Notes: generated by a model not told the origin, from the letters alone. Shown: positions 31,420 to 40,362, counted from the first letter of the stretch. The stretch is 64,000 nt of DNA from Enterobacter asburiae (GCF_021440515.1 NZ_JAKCMV010000046.1:44284-108283), one strand, 5' to 3'. Translations and numbers: made by a program.

Positions 31420-31705
31420 TTCCTGTAGGCCGGGGCGAGGCGCAGGGATGCGCCGAGAGGGCGCGCTTTGCAGGGACGCTGCATCGCGCCCGACCCGAAA
31501 GCCGAAAGGAATAAGCTGAGGGTCACCGCGAAGCGGCGATTTTCTTGCCGGGAGCCCGGGTCGCCAGGGCGATGGCGACTGAGTCGCCCTGGCACGTTCA
31601 CAAGTATTGTGGCGACAGAGTAGCAAGGAACCTAAGGTGAACGGAATGACCACCAGAGCCGTATGTTCCCCTCACCCTAACCCTCTCCCCGAAGGGGCGA
31701 GGGAA
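31420..31705. repeat. Structured intergenic repeat region downstream of umuC
   Basis: The 529 bp after umuC carry no gene I trust but several strong palindromes. One is a 10-bp stem GCCAGGGCGA/TCGCCCTGGC (31563-31593) with a nested GGCGACTGAGTCGCC dyad. Another is a CCTCTCCCC-GAA-GGGGCGAGG hairpin (31682-31702) preceded by the CCCTCACCCTAA motif common between genes in enterics. From memory, similar sequences recur many times in Enterobacter and Klebsiella genomes. A 79-codon minus-strand ORF (31362-31601) spans it and is often annotated, but it is probably a by-product of the repeat. Confidence 0.6.
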
Positions 31706-31807
31706 TGGTTTAGTGCCTGTATTTTGTGGGGATCCCTCAGCCCGGCAGGTGACCCGCCGGACCCGACGCGGTAAGCTTTACCGTTTCCGTCTGTCCAGTG
31801 AGATCCC

Positions 31808-32755
31808 ATGAATAACCTCGCGCTCTGGTATCGCCAGTTCGGTGAACCCGCCGACGTCCTGCAACCGGAACACACTGCGCTCGCGCCGCTGAAGACGGGC
31901 GAGATGCGGGTAAATATGATCTGTGCGCCGGTCAACGCGTCCGATCTGATCCCCATCACCGGGGCCTATCGCCACCGGACGCCGCTGCCTGCGGTGGCGG
32001 GCTACGAGGGCGTCGGCGTGGTTATGCAGGCGCCCGACGGGTTTGCGTATCTGACGGGCAAACGCGTCCTGCCGCTGCGGGGACAAGGCACCTGGCAGCA
32101 GGTGGTGGACTGCCCGGCGGCGTTTGCGATCCCCGTGCCGGACGCTATCGACTCCACGCTTGCGGCGCGGGCGTACATTAATCCGCTGGCGGCGCAGATG
32201 ATGCTCAACCGCTATCCGCCGCAGGGGAAACGGGTGCTGTTAACGGCGGCGGGCTCGGACTGCGCCATTTTGCTCGGGCAGTGGGCGCGCATGGCAGGGG
32301 CTGAGGCGGTATACGGCATTCACCGTTCGCCCGTTCACGCCGAACGGCTGGCGGCAATGGGGATTATCCCGGTCGATCAGCAGGATACGGCTGCGGTGCG
32401 GGAAATCGCCGCGCGCAGTGAGGTGGTTTACGATGCGACCGGCGGCAGCCTGGCCCAGACGATCCTGAGCGTTATGCCGGAGGCGGGGATATTTGTCTGC
32501 TACGGGCTGCTTTCGGGGCAGACGTTTCGCCAGCAGTGTGCTCTGCCGCGCGTCGAATGGTTCCATATTCGTAACTCTCTGGATGCGCTGGACGCTGAGG
32601 CGTGGCAGGCGCAGTTCCGTCAGATCTGGCCCCGCCTGGCTGCCAGCCAGTACAGCGGCGTTACGCCGTACCCGATTTCGCAGTGGCAGTCGGCGCTCGG
32701 CGACTATCGACGGGCCGGAAGGGTCAGCAAGCCGTTGCTGATGATGGAAGAGTAA
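31808..32755 (+). CDS. Zinc-free MDR family oxidoreductase (quinone/enoyl reductase-like)
   Basis: Medium-chain dehydrogenase/reductase of 315 residues. The N-terminal GroES-like domain (about 1-125) has the NASDLIPITGAYRHR element of quinone oxidoreductase and mitochondrial enoyl reductase relatives, and lacks the Cys/His ligands of zinc enzymes. The Rossmann part is present, but its glycine motif is weak (LLTAAGSDCAILLGQWAR). Substrate is unknown; NADPH use is likely from the family. It is convergent with tqsA, with a GC hairpin (32756-32774) in the gap. Confidence 0.82.
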   Translation: MNNLALWYRQFGEPADVLQPEHTALAPLKTGEMRVNMICAPVNASDLIPITGAYRHRTPLPAVAGYEGVGVVMQAPDGFAYLTGKRVLPLRGQGTWQQVVDCPAAFAIPVPDAIDSTLAARAYINPLAAQMMLNRYPPQGKRVLLTAAGSDCAILLGQWARMAGAEAVYGIHRSPVHAERLAAMGIIPVDQQDTAAVREIAARSEVVYDATGGSLAQTILSVMPEAGIFVCYGLLSGQTFRQQCALPRVEWFHIRNSLDALDAEAWQAQFRQIWPRLAASQYSGVTPYPISQWQSALGDYRRAGRVSKPLLMMEE

Positions 32756-32779
32756 GCCCCCGACCGGCGGGGGCCGGAT

Positions 32780-33814
32780 TTACTTATGGCTCATGTCGCT
32801 GAGCAAAACGGCGATGCTTTGCCCGCCCGCCGTCTGCTCCAGACCAATTTTCACAATGATGGTCAGCGGCACCGAGAGCAGCATTCCGACGGGGCCGAGC
32901 AGCCAGCCCCAGAAGATCAGGGATAAAAAGACCACCAGCGTCGACAGCCCCAGCCCGCGACCCATCATTCGCGGCTCCAGAATATTGCCGAACACCAGGT
33001 TAATCACCAGATAGCCCGCCAGAAGAATAAGCGCGTCGTAAAAGCCGCTGAACACCAGCACCTGAAGGATCGGGGGGATCGCCGCCAGCACCGAACCGAT
33101 ATTGGGAATATAATTGAGCGCAAACGCCAGCAGCCCCCAGACGAAGGCGAAGCGAACGTCCAGCGCAATTAGCATCACCCAGACCACGCCGCCCGTCACC
33201 AGGCTGATGGCCGTTTTCAGCACCAGATAGCGCGACACGCTGTCCAGCGCGCGCTGGATCGCGCCCATCCCTTCCACCGGTCGGGACATGATCTGCTCCA
33301 GCTTAGCCGGAAGCTGCGGCACCTCCAGCAGCATAAACACCACCGTCAGAAACAGCAGGAAAATCGAGGTCATGGCGTTGGAGAGCTGCGTCAGCAGGGC
33401 GGTGACCAGCGTCATCGCAGCGTTAGGATCGATATACCTCAGCAGCTCTTCAACGGAAACCTCAATGCCCGCGCGCTGTAGCCAGGGTTCGATTTGCAGT
33501 AGGGGGATCGCCAGCGACGAGCGGTAGCGGGGCAGCGTGCGCGCCAGCTCGTTCAGGGAGGTGCCAAGATAGGCGACCAGCAGCACCATGGCGATAATGA
33601 TAATGCCAATCAGCAGGGAGATCGCCAGCACCCGGGGCACGCGCAGGCGCACCATGCGCTGAACCAGCGGGTTAAGGATCACCGCGATAAACAGCGCGAG
33701 AATAAAGGGCACGATAATGTCCGCCGCAAAGCGCACGCCGGTCAGGATCACCACCAGCATGCCCAGCATGATGACAATTTTCAGCCCGTTCAGGGTAACG
33801 ATCGGTTTAGCCAT
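32780..33814 (-). CDS. tqsA: AI-2E family transporter TqsA
   Basis: Inner-membrane protein of 344 residues, the same length as E. coli TqsA (YdgG) and highly similar ([35 protein letters not shown]). About seven to eight membrane segments are visible. E. coli TqsA affects export of autoinducer-2 and biofilm formation; other family members act as ion antiporters. It is divergent from mdtJI as in E. coli. Confidence 0.95.
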   Translation of the reverse strand: MAKPIVTLNGLKIVIMLGMLVVILTGVRFAADIIVPFILALFIAVILNPLVQRMVRLRVPRVLAISLLIGIIIIAMVLLVAYLGTSLNELARTLPRYRSSLAIPLLQIEPWLQRAGIEVSVEELLRYIDPNAAMTLVTALLTQLSNAMTSIFLLFLTVVFMLLEVPQLPAKLEQIMSRPVEGMGAIQRALDSVSRYLVLKTAISLVTGGVVWVMLIALDVRFAFVWGLLAFALNYIPNIGSVLAAIPPILQVLVFSGFYDALILLAGYLVINLVFGNILEPRMMGRGLGLSTLVVFLSLIFWGWLLGPVGMLLSVPLTIIVKIGLEQTAGGQSIAVLLSDMSHK

Positions 33815-34237
33815 GGAAAGTCCTGGAATAATGCTTTTATTAATAATAAGGCCGAATGCGGATCCAATAAACTAACCGAGGTCAAACAGGATGGGTAAAG
33901 AATTGAAAAGACTTTGAGTAAATTCCTAGCTTATGGTACAAATCTGGCGTGTTCAACTACTGAGGACAATTTTCATCCGCAAAGACGAGAAGCAAGACCG
34001 CGGATAATTGTAATATTATGGACAATTTGTTCAGGACGTATTTTTCAAATAACACTGCTGTATTTTCCACCTCCCTCTGCCTTCTGTCCGGTGAGCAACA
34101 CTGGCGCTCCTCGCTATAGTCACGCCTTCTGCCTGAGCTAACGCCTTGCGTTTAGCTATCTGATTTAATTTCATATTTTTGGGTCCGCTGCCCGCAGCGA
34201 GCCTCGATGGATTATATTCTCAAGCAGGAGAAGACTC
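33815..34237. promoter_or_regulatory. tqsA-mdtJ divergent intergenic region
   Basis: These 423 bp separate divergent tqsA and mdtJ and should hold both promoters and a long mdtJ leader. No protein gene is convincing. Short candidate leader ORFs exist, including a 23-codon one (34207-34278, [11 protein letters not shown]...) that runs out of frame across the mdtJ start codon. E. coli mdtJI is reported to have a polyamine-responsive leader ORF, but I cannot confirm homology from memory. Confidence 0.45.
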
Positions 34238-34600
34238 ATGTTTTACTGGATTTTATTAGCTCTGGCGATCGTCGCTGAAATTACCGGCACACTGTCGATG
34301 AAATGGGCAAGCGTTAGCGATGGCAACGCTGGCTTTATTTTGATGCTGGTGATGATTTCACTTTCCTATATTTTCCTGTCCTTTGCGGTTAAAAAAATCG
34401 CACTGGGCGTGGCGTATGCATTATGGGAAGGGATCGGTATTTTATTGATCACGCTGTTCAGCGTCCTGTTATTTGATGAGGCGCTCTCAGCCATGAAAAT
34501 TGCCGGACTGACGACCCTGGTCGCAGGTATTGTGCTGATTAAATCGGGTACACGAAAACCGACAAAACCGCAGAAGGAGACCACCCATGCAGCAGTTTGA
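34238..34600 (+). CDS. mdtJ: Spermidine exporter subunit MdtJ (SMR family)
   Basis: Four-helix small multidrug resistance protein of 120 residues (E. coli 121), starting [25 protein letters not shown]. The conserved membrane glutamate is at residue 15. It acts as an obligate heteromer with MdtI to export spermidine across the inner membrane. AGGAG precedes the start. Its 3' end overlaps mdtI by 14 bp. Confidence 0.95.
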   Translation: MFYWILLALAIVAEITGTLSMKWASVSDGNAGFILMLVMISLSYIFLSFAVKKIALGVAYALWEGIGILLITLFSVLLFDEALSAMKIAGLTTLVAGIVLIKSGTRKPTKPQKETTHAAV

Positions 34601-34916
34601 ATGGATCCACGCGGCCTGGCTGGCGTTTGCAATCGTGCTGGAAATTATTGCTAACGTCTTTCTGAAATTTTCCGATGGTTTTCGCCGTAAAACCTACGGC
34701 CTGATGTCCATTGCCGCCGTGCTGGGGGCGTTCAGCGCCCTGTCGCAGGCGGTCAAAAGCATCGACTTATCCGTGGCCTACGCGCTGTGGGGCGGTTTTG
34801 GTATCGCCGCAACCCTCGCCGCTGGCTGGGTGCTGTTCGGCCAGCGTTTGAATAATAAAGGCTGGATCGGGCTGGTGCTGTTGCTACTGGGAATGGTGAT
34901 GATAAAACTTGCCTGA
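34587..34916 (+). CDS. mdtI: Spermidine exporter subunit MdtI (SMR family)
   Basis: The SMR partner of MdtJ, 109 residues as in E. coli. Four membrane helices are visible, with the conserved Glu in [17 protein letters not shown] and the SMR motif [15 protein letters not shown] lies inside the end of mdtJ. A strong inverted repeat follows about 17 bp after the stop. Confidence 0.95.
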   Translation: MQQFEWIHAAWLAFAIVLEIIANVFLKFSDGFRRKTYGLMSIAAVLGAFSALSQAVKSIDLSVAYALWGGFGIAATLAAGWVLFGQRLNNKGWIGLVLLLLGMVMIKLA

Positions 34917-34932
34917 CAGTGACATAGCCGTT

Positions 34933-34959
34933 TACAGGCAGCGAAATTCGCTGCCTGTA
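34933..34959 (+). terminator. Inverted repeat/terminator after mdtI
   Basis: A perfect 13-bp arm pair (TACAGGCAGCGAA/TTCGCTGCCTGTA) surrounds a single base, so a stem with a GAAATTC-type loop can form. It is followed by the T-rich sequence TTACTCTT. The T-run is short, so termination may be partial. Confidence 0.6.
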
Positions 34960-34997
34960 TTACTCTTAGAAAAGCAGGACTTTTAAGAGGATGGCGG

Positions 34998-37160
34998 ATG
35001 TATCACACATTAAGCTGGCGAAATATTCCCACCGCAAAAACGCTGTTCGTGATGATCTTCATGGCGGGGATCGGCTTAATCATTTCGGTTATCGCGCTGC
35101 TCTACCTCTCTTTACACCTCATCAGCACTAAAACCAACGAAATCGACGAACACCGCACCGCGCTCTCGGTGCAGGGGGCGATCCAGACCTCCGTCAACCG
35201 CGTGTCGTCGCTGGTGATCGATAACGCCGTCTGGGACGATGCGGTAAACGAAGTCTATAACCCGGATCTGGACACCACCTGGCTATACAACACCTGGGGC
35301 GCAGGCTTTAAAATCAACAACCTCTACGACGGCACCTTCGTGCTGGACGAACGTTTCAACGTGCTTTGGGGCTCCTTTCAGAGCAAGCCCTTTACGGATA
35401 AAAACCTCGATTTCTTTGGTAACGGCCTGAAAGCGCTGATTGACGAGCACCGCAACGCGCTGCCCGATGGCAAAAATATCTACGCGGGGATCACCCGCAC
35501 GCGTCACGGCGTGGCGTTTATTGGCATTGGCCTGGTCCGCCCGATGGTGGGGCCGTTGCAGGCCAGCGGCGATACGCGGCGCTATCTGGTCATTACTCGC
35601 CACCTTAACCCGCAGATTTTGTCCGATCTGGGGGCCACCTTTCAGATCGATCGCCTCAGCTACACGCCCGAGAAAATCAGCGAAGTGAGTATGCCGCTCA
35701 ACAGCTCGGCGGGGGAGCTGCTGGGCTATCTCAACTGGCAGGCGCGTCTGCCCGGCGCGCAGGCCGCCCATGCCGCCTCCTCGGACATCACGCAGATCGT
35801 GGTGCTGGCCGCCGCCCTGATCCTGCTGTTTATCCTGGTGAGCAGCGTGGGGCTGTATAAGCTCGCCAGAGGGGAGAGCCAGGCCCGGCGGGTAGCCAGA
35901 ACCGACTGGCTGAGCCATCTGCCCAACCGTCGCGCGCTCATCGAGGCGCTGGATCAGGTCAGCCTGCGCGGGGATATCGACGTCAAAAGCGTGGTGTTTA
36001 TCGATCTCGACGGCTTTAAGGACGTAAATGATATCTACGGTCACAGCGTGGGCGATGATTTGATCGTCGCGATTGCCAACACGCTGCGCGAGCGGGTGCC
36101 GCCGGGCGGAATGCTGGCGCGAATGGGGGGCGATGAGTTTGCCATGACCGTCGGCGGCGATAATGCAGAAGCGCGGGCGGCGGCGTTTGCGGAATCGGTG
36201 CTCGACTACCTGAACGCGCCTGTTCGTCTGGGAGAGCGGACGATCCACATCGGCGCCAGCATCGGTATCGCCAGCGGAACCCTGATTGAATGCACCAGCT
36301 CCGAGCTGTTTCGCCGCGCCGATATCGCCATGTACCACTCCAAAATGACCGGGAAAGGGCGGATAACCCATTATGACGCGGAGCTCAACAGCGCCCGCGA
36401 GCGGCAGCTGGCGATTGAAAATCAGATCCGCAGCGGCCTGGAGCGCGACGAGTTTGAGGTCTGGTATCAGCCGATAATCGATGCTCGCAGCCAGAAGATG
36501 ACCAGCGTGGAGGCGCTGGTGCGCTGGCCGCGCCGCCCGGACGGGGAGCTTGGCCCGGATACCTTTATTGCCATCGCCGAAACAAGCGGCCTGATCTATA
36601 AGCTCGGGCAGTTTGTGCTGCATCGCGCCTGCGCGGACCTGGAGCCGTTTAGCGATTTAAAACTGTCGGTCAATATCTCTCCGGCGCAGTTCCGCGATCC
36701 GGAATTTGAGGATAGGGTCGCGCACGTGCTCGACGTTACCCGCTTCCCGGCCAACCGGCTTCAGCTTGAGGTGACGGAAACCTACGTGCTGGAAAATCCG
36801 GAGCGGGCGCGTTCGGCCATCATGAACCTGAAGGCGCTGGGCACGGCGGTGGCGCTGGATGACTTCGGCACCGGGTATTCCAGCATCGGCTATCTGCGGC
36901 GCTTTAATTTCGACACCATCAAAATAGACAAATCGCTGGCCGGGCTGGTGGATAACGACGAGCAGGCCGCCGCGCTGGTAAGCGGCACGGTGCGGATCGC
37001 CAACGCGCTGGGGATGGCGGTCGTGGCGGAAGGGGTCGAAAACGAAAAGCAGATGAAGCTGTTGCGGCTGGCTGGCTGCGATCAGTTGCAGGGGTTCTGG
37101 TTCAGCCAGCCGATGCCGATTGAGGCGATTATTGCGTTACGTCAGGTCAGACAGTGCTGA
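34998..37160 (+). CDS. Membrane GGDEF-EAL c-di-GMP signalling protein with CHASE-like sensor
   Basis: Protein of 720 residues. TM1 at about 18-42 and TM2 at about 258-280 bracket a periplasmic sensor that looks like CHASE4 (NRVSSLVIDNAVWDDAVNEVYN). The GGDEF domain (about 295-460) has an intact GGDEF in LARMGGDEFAMTV, but no RxxD inhibitory site 5 residues before it. The EAL domain (about 470-715) has EALVRW, NISPAQF, EVTETY, DDFGTGYSS, IKIDKSL and AEGVENE, all intact. It could therefore make and degrade c-di-GMP. It is not present here in E. coli. Confidence 0.9.
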   Translation: MYHTLSWRNIPTAKTLFVMIFMAGIGLIISVIALLYLSLHLISTKTNEIDEHRTALSVQGAIQTSVNRVSSLVIDNAVWDDAVNEVYNPDLDTTWLYNTWGAGFKINNLYDGTFVLDERFNVLWGSFQSKPFTDKNLDFFGNGLKALIDEHRNALPDGKNIYAGITRTRHGVAFIGIGLVRPMVGPLQASGDTRRYLVITRHLNPQILSDLGATFQIDRLSYTPEKISEVSMPLNSSAGELLGYLNWQARLPGAQAAHAASSDITQIVVLAAALILLFILVSSVGLYKLARGESQARRVARTDWLSHLPNRRALIEALDQVSLRGDIDVKSVVFIDLDGFKDVNDIYGHSVGDDLIVAIANTLRERVPPGGMLARMGGDEFAMTVGGDNAEARAAAFAESVLDYLNAPVRLGERTIHIGASIGIASGTLIECTSSELFRRADIAMYHSKMTGKGRITHYDAELNSARERQLAIENQIRSGLERDEFEVWYQPIIDARSQKMTSVEALVRWPRRPDGELGPDTFIAIAETSGLIYKLGQFVLHRACADLEPFSDLKLSVNISPAQFRDPEFEDRVAHVLDVTRFPANRLQLEVTETYVLENPERARSAIMNLKALGTAVALDDFGTGYSSIGYLRRFNFDTIKIDKSLAGLVDNDEQAAALVSGTVRIANALGMAVVAEGVENEKQMKLLRLAGCDQLQGFWFSQPMPIEAIIALRQVRQC

Positions 37161-37161
37161 G

Positions 37162-37983
37162 CTAGTCTTTCGCCAGCGCGTCGAGCCGGTCACGAAAGCC
37201 GGTCACGGAGAGCGCGCGGTTATCGGCGCGCCAGCGGTCTTTGGCGGCGGGGGCAGAGCTTTGCACGCCAATCAGCTGCCAGCCGCTGTCGGTTTTCAGC
37301 ATCAGCGGCGAACCGCTATCGCCCGGCAGGGTGTCGCACTGGTGTGACAAGACGCTGTTTTGCGCCCAGCCGGTGACAACGCAGTCGGTGTGGGTGTAAA
37401 GCGTATCCAGATGATCGACAGGGTAGCCCGATTGCGTCACCTTGCGGTTGGCCGCTTTGAGCGCGGCGGTCAGGGCGGCTTTATCCCCGTCGAACAGCGG
37501 CAGCGGCGTGATGCCGGAAGGCGGGTAACGTAAGACGATCAGACCAAAATCCCAGGAGGCCGCCGCGGGCGGCACAATCCAGCCGTCGCCATCCGGCTTC
37601 AGGCGTTTACCCAGCGACGGATCGACGCGGCCTTCGATGCCGTGGATCTCATAGCGCCAGACCCCTTTTTGCGACACAAAACGCAGCGCCACCGCTTTAT
37701 CCGGCTTTCCGTTCGGCGGCGTCAGCAGACAGTGGCCTGCGGTCAGCGCAAGCTGGGGCGTGATCAACGTGGCGGTGCATAAGTTGCCGCTGGCGGTTTC
37801 CAGCTGGCCAATGGCATCCCAGGGGGCGTCGGTTGGGCTGGTGACAGGCGTCCGGTCGTCATGACCAAAAAACAGCGTCTTAACCTCTTTGGCGTTAAGG
37901 GCGTCATCATCGCCATCGTCCGCATGTGAAAAGCCAGAAATAAGACTACATGTTCCCAGTAACAACATTACAGATTTACGCAT
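37162..37983 (-). CDS. ydgD: Trypsin-like serine protease YdgD
   Basis: Exported protein of 273 residues, the same length as E. coli YdgD. A signal peptide (about 1-21, ending GFSHA) precedes a chymotrypsin-fold domain. The catalytic triad is visible: His in LTAGHCLL, Asp in [10 protein letters not shown] and Ser in [10 protein letters not shown]. Conserved cysteines suggest disulphides and a periplasmic location. The physiological substrate is unknown. It lies between mdtI and ydgU/asr as in E. coli, apart from the inserted GGDEF-EAL gene. Confidence 0.93.
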   Translation of the reverse strand: MRKSVMLLLGTCSLISGFSHADDGDDDALNAKEVKTLFFGHDDRTPVTSPTDAPWDAIGQLETASGNLCTATLITPQLALTAGHCLLTPPNGKPDKAVALRFVSQKGVWRYEIHGIEGRVDPSLGKRLKPDGDGWIVPPAAASWDFGLIVLRYPPSGITPLPLFDGDKAALTAALKAANRKVTQSGYPVDHLDTLYTHTDCVVTGWAQNSVLSHQCDTLPGDSGSPLMLKTDSGWQLIGVQSSAPAAKDRWRADNRALSVTGFRDRLDALAKD

Positions 37984-38085
37984 ATCACACTCTGGTGGGG
38001 GTAATTATGATTTTTAAATATGAACCCTAAGAAAATACTATAGACGGGACGGCGATAAAGTGGGAGTAAAATCAGCGTGCTACAT

Positions 38086-38169
38086 TCAGGAAAGATAGAA
38101 ACGGCTGGCGATGAGCGCGCACAAAATAAGTAGGATAAGAATCAACTCAAACCGATAGCGCCGCAGCAT
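38086..38169 (-). CDS. ydgU: Small membrane protein YdgU
   Basis: A 27-residue ORF beginning MLRRYRFELILILL: a basic N-terminus followed by one hydrophobic helix of about 17 residues. It lies just downstream of asr on the same strand, exactly where E. coli has ydgU. GGAGGG lies 4 nt before the ATG and directly follows the T-run of the asr terminator. It is probably a single-pass inner-membrane protein expressed by read-through from acid-induced asr. Function is unknown. Confidence 0.85.
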   Translation of the reverse strand: MLRRYRFELILILLILCALIASRFYLS

Positions 38170-38183
38170 ACGCCCTCCGGATA

Positions 38184-38220
38184 AAAAAACGGCGCTGACC
38201 CTTTTCCGGTTCAGCGCCGG
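38184..38220 (-). terminator. Terminator between asr and ydgU
   Basis: On the minus strand the arms CCGGCGCTGA and TCAGCGCCG pair around a loop of about 12 nt and are followed by seven T residues. The ydgU ribosome-binding site comes immediately after, so this is an internal, probably leaky terminator. Confidence 0.85.
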
Positions 38221-38261
38221 TTTACCAACGTGCCCCGTAAGGCACGGTTAAGCGTGTACTC

Positions 38262-38726
38262 TTACGCAGCTGGCTGTGCAGCTGGTTTAGCAGCTTCGTG
38301 TTTTACTGCTTTTTTGTGATGCTTTTTAGCAGCCTGCGCTTTCTGCTCTACAGCCGGTTTAGCGGCTTTTTTGTGGTGCTTTTTAGCAGCCTGCGCTTTC
38401 TGCTCTGCGGCTGGCTTAGTCGCTTTTTTGTGGTGCTTTTTAGCGGCCTGAGCCTTCTGCTCTACGGCTGGTTTAGCGGCTTTCTTGTGGTGCTTTTTAG
38501 CAGCCTGCGCTTTCTGCTCGGTTGACGCAGCGGTTGCTGGCGCAGCGGTCTCTTTTTTCGCTGCTGCTTTGTGATGTTTCTTATGATGCGTCGCTTTTGC
38601 TGGCGCAGCGGTGGTGGTTGCCGCAGGTGCCGCAGCAGGTGTGGCGGTAGCGGTAGTCTCAGCAGCGAATGCAGCGGAAGACAGACCCATAGCAGCGGCA
38701 ACAACCAGAGCTAATACTTTGTTCAT
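38262..38726 (-). CDS. asr: Acid shock protein Asr
   Basis: Periplasmic acid-induced protein of 154 residues (E. coli 102). The signal peptide [21 protein letters not shown] is followed by an Ala/Lys/His-rich chain. The C-terminal part is four tandem 19-residue units of the type [19 protein letters not shown], so the repeat tract is expanded relative to E. coli. In E. coli Asr helps survival at low pH and is induced by RstA and PhoB. I chose the second ATG (MNKVLA) because GAGG is 8 nt upstream. An RstA box lies about 105 bp upstream. Confidence 0.95.
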   Translation of the reverse strand: MNKVLALVVAAAMGLSSAAFAAETTATATPAAAPAATTTAAPAKATHHKKHHKAAAKKETAAPATAASTEQKAQAAKKHHKKAAKPAVEQKAQAAKKHHKKATKPAAEQKAQAAKKHHKKAAKPAVEQKAQAAKKHHKKAVKHEAAKPAAQPAA

Positions 38727-38830
38727 TCTCATACCCTCGAATTTGGCTTTTCATTTAACCCCACTGCGGGGCCGTTGAAAGCACTATATCCCTGTAAATC
38801 CGGGGTTTCCGTGAGTGATTGGTATCGGCT

Positions 38831-38844
38831 TGTAACCATATGTA
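38831..38844 (-). promoter_or_regulatory. RstA box of the asr promoter
   Basis: TACATATGGTTACA on the minus strand matches the published RstA consensus TACATNTNGTTACA at every defined position. It lies about 105 bp upstream of the asr start, and a TATAGT -10-like element is found 42 bp downstream of it. Confidence 0.88.
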
Positions 38845-38874
38845 CAACGCCGGGGAAAACCCCGGCGCGGCCTG

Positions 38875-40362
38875 TTACAGATAGCGTGCGGTGAGGTGTT
38901 CGCGGAAGTAGCGGATGTTCAGATCTTCCCCGGTGGCCTGGGTAATCAGCTGCGAGGTGGTGAAGCGGCTGCCGTGCTGCCAGATGTTCTGGCGCAGCCA
39001 GTCAAACAGGGCGGTGAAATCCCCCTCGGCAATAGATGCCTGAAGCCCCGGGAGCGCGGTGTTCGCCGCGTGGAACAGCTGCGCGGCGTACATCGCCCCG
39101 AGGGTGTACGACGGGAAGTAGCCAAAGCCGCCGTCGGTCCAGTGGATGTCCTGCATACAGCCGTTGCGGTAGTTGTCTTTAGTCGACAGCCCGAGCCAGG
39201 CCTGCATTTTCTCATCCCACAGCGCCGGAATATCCTCGACCTCGATTTCGCCGTTGATCAGCGCGCGTTCAATTTCATAGCGCAGCACCACGTGCGCCGG
39301 ATAGCTCACCTCGTCGGCATCGACGCGAATGTAACCCGGCTTGACGCGCTGGTTCCAGGCGATGAAATTCTCTTCGCTGAACGCCGCCTGGCTGCCAAAG
39401 CGGGCGTGAACGGCTGGCAGCAGGTGTTTGAGGAAGGCATTGCTGCGGCCGAGCTGCATTTCAAAGAACAGGCTCTGGGATTCGTGAATGGCGGTCGATC
39501 GCGCCAGCGCAACCGGCTGGCCGGCCCACGCGCGGGGCAGGTTTTGCTCATAGCGTGCGTGACCGGTTTCGTGAACCACGCCGAACAGGGCGCTGAGGAG
39601 TTCGTCTTCATCGTAACGGGTGGTGATGCGCACGTCTTCCGGCACGCCGCCGCAGAACGGGTGGGCGCTCACGTCCAGACGACCGCCGTTAAAGTCGAAG
39701 CCGAGCATCTTCATGGCTTCCAGCCCCAGCTCGCGCTGAACGGCGGTCGGGAAGGGTCCTTGCGGCGGCACGAAAGCCTGTTTGGACTGTTTTTCGACGA
39801 CATTCGCCAGCAGATCCGGCAGCCAGGATTTCATGTCCCCGAACAGCACGTCCAGACGGGCGCTGGTCATGTCCGGCTCAAAAATATCCAGCAGCGCATC
39901 ATACGGAGAGCAGCCTTTGGCGTCGGCGCGCAGGCGCGCCTCTTCGCGGCTGTATTTCACCACCTCTTTCAGATTGGCAGAGAACCCCTGCCAGTCGTTG
40001 GCCGGGCGCTGGGTGCGCCAGGCGTGTTCACATTTGCTGCCCGCCAGCGATTTGGCTTCTACCAGCGATTCCGGCAGCAGAGAAGCCTGCTGATAGTGGC
40101 GCGTCATTTCGCGCAGGTTAGCCTGCTCAAGGTCGTTCAGATCTTCGTTTTGCGCCGCCGCCAGCCATTCCTCCACTTTTTTGTCGGTGAGGATCTGGTG
40201 CTGCAACACGCTCATTTCCGCCAGCGCCTCACCGCGCGCCGCGCTACCGCCCGGCGGCATCATGGTGAACATATCCCAGCTGGCGATGGAGGTGAGGTGG
40301 GAGAAGCGGGAGAGTCGCTGGAAGGTGCGGGTGAGTGCCTGATAAGCCACGTTATTTTGCAT
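38875..40362 (-). CDS. Metallocarboxypeptidase, peptidase M32 family
   Basis: Cytoplasmic carboxypeptidase of 495 residues, the usual length of the Thermus Taq carboxypeptidase family. The zinc motif HETGH (HExxH) is intact in GVVHETGHARYEQNLP near residue 260, and downstream IHESQSLFFE supplies the third-ligand Glu. Other family signatures are DVRITTRY and the C-terminal GYFPSYTLGAMYAAQLF. It should remove C-terminal residues from peptides. No E. coli K-12 counterpart comes to mind; it lies between asr and the hcp cassette. Confidence 0.93.
   Translation of the reverse strand: MQNNVAYQALTRTFQRLSRFSHLTSIASWDMFTMMPPGGSAARGEALAEMSVLQHQILTDKKVEEWLAAAQNEDLNDLEQANLREMTRHYQQASLLPESLVEAKSLAGSKCEHAWRTQRPANDWQGFSANLKEVVKYSREEARLRADAKGCSPYDALLDIFEPDMTSARLDVLFGDMKSWLPDLLANVVEKQSKQAFVPPQGPFPTAVQRELGLEAMKMLGFDFNGGRLDVSAHPFCGGVPEDVRITTRYDEDELLSALFGVVHETGHARYEQNLPRAWAGQPVALARSTAIHESQSLFFEMQLGRSNAFLKHLLPAVHARFGSQAAFSEENFIAWNQRVKPGYIRVDADEVSYPAHVVLRYEIERALINGEIEVEDIPALWDEKMQAWLGLSTKDNYRNGCMQDIHWTDGGFGYFPSYTLGAMYAAQLFHAANTALPGLQASIAEGDFTALFDWLRQNIWQHGSRFTTSQLITQATGEDLNIRYFREHLTARYL

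Noticed and set aside
31362..31601. 79-codon minus-strand ORF downstream of umuC
   Set aside because: It coincides with palindromic repeat DNA; likely an annotation by-product rather than a gene.
32756..32774. GCCCCCG/CGGGGGC hairpin between the MDR gene and tqsA
   Set aside because: Probably serves the convergent gene ends, but it has no T-run and abuts the stop codon, so evidence is too weak for a terminator call.
33914..34141. 75-codon plus-strand ORF in the tqsA-mdtJ gap
   Set aside because: Starts with TTG, lacks a ribosome-binding site, and has a composition unlike a protein; treated as leader DNA.
35283..36623. 446-codon minus-strand ORF
   Set aside because: Antisense shadow of the GGDEF-EAL gene; composition is Gln/Arg/His-rich with no domain.
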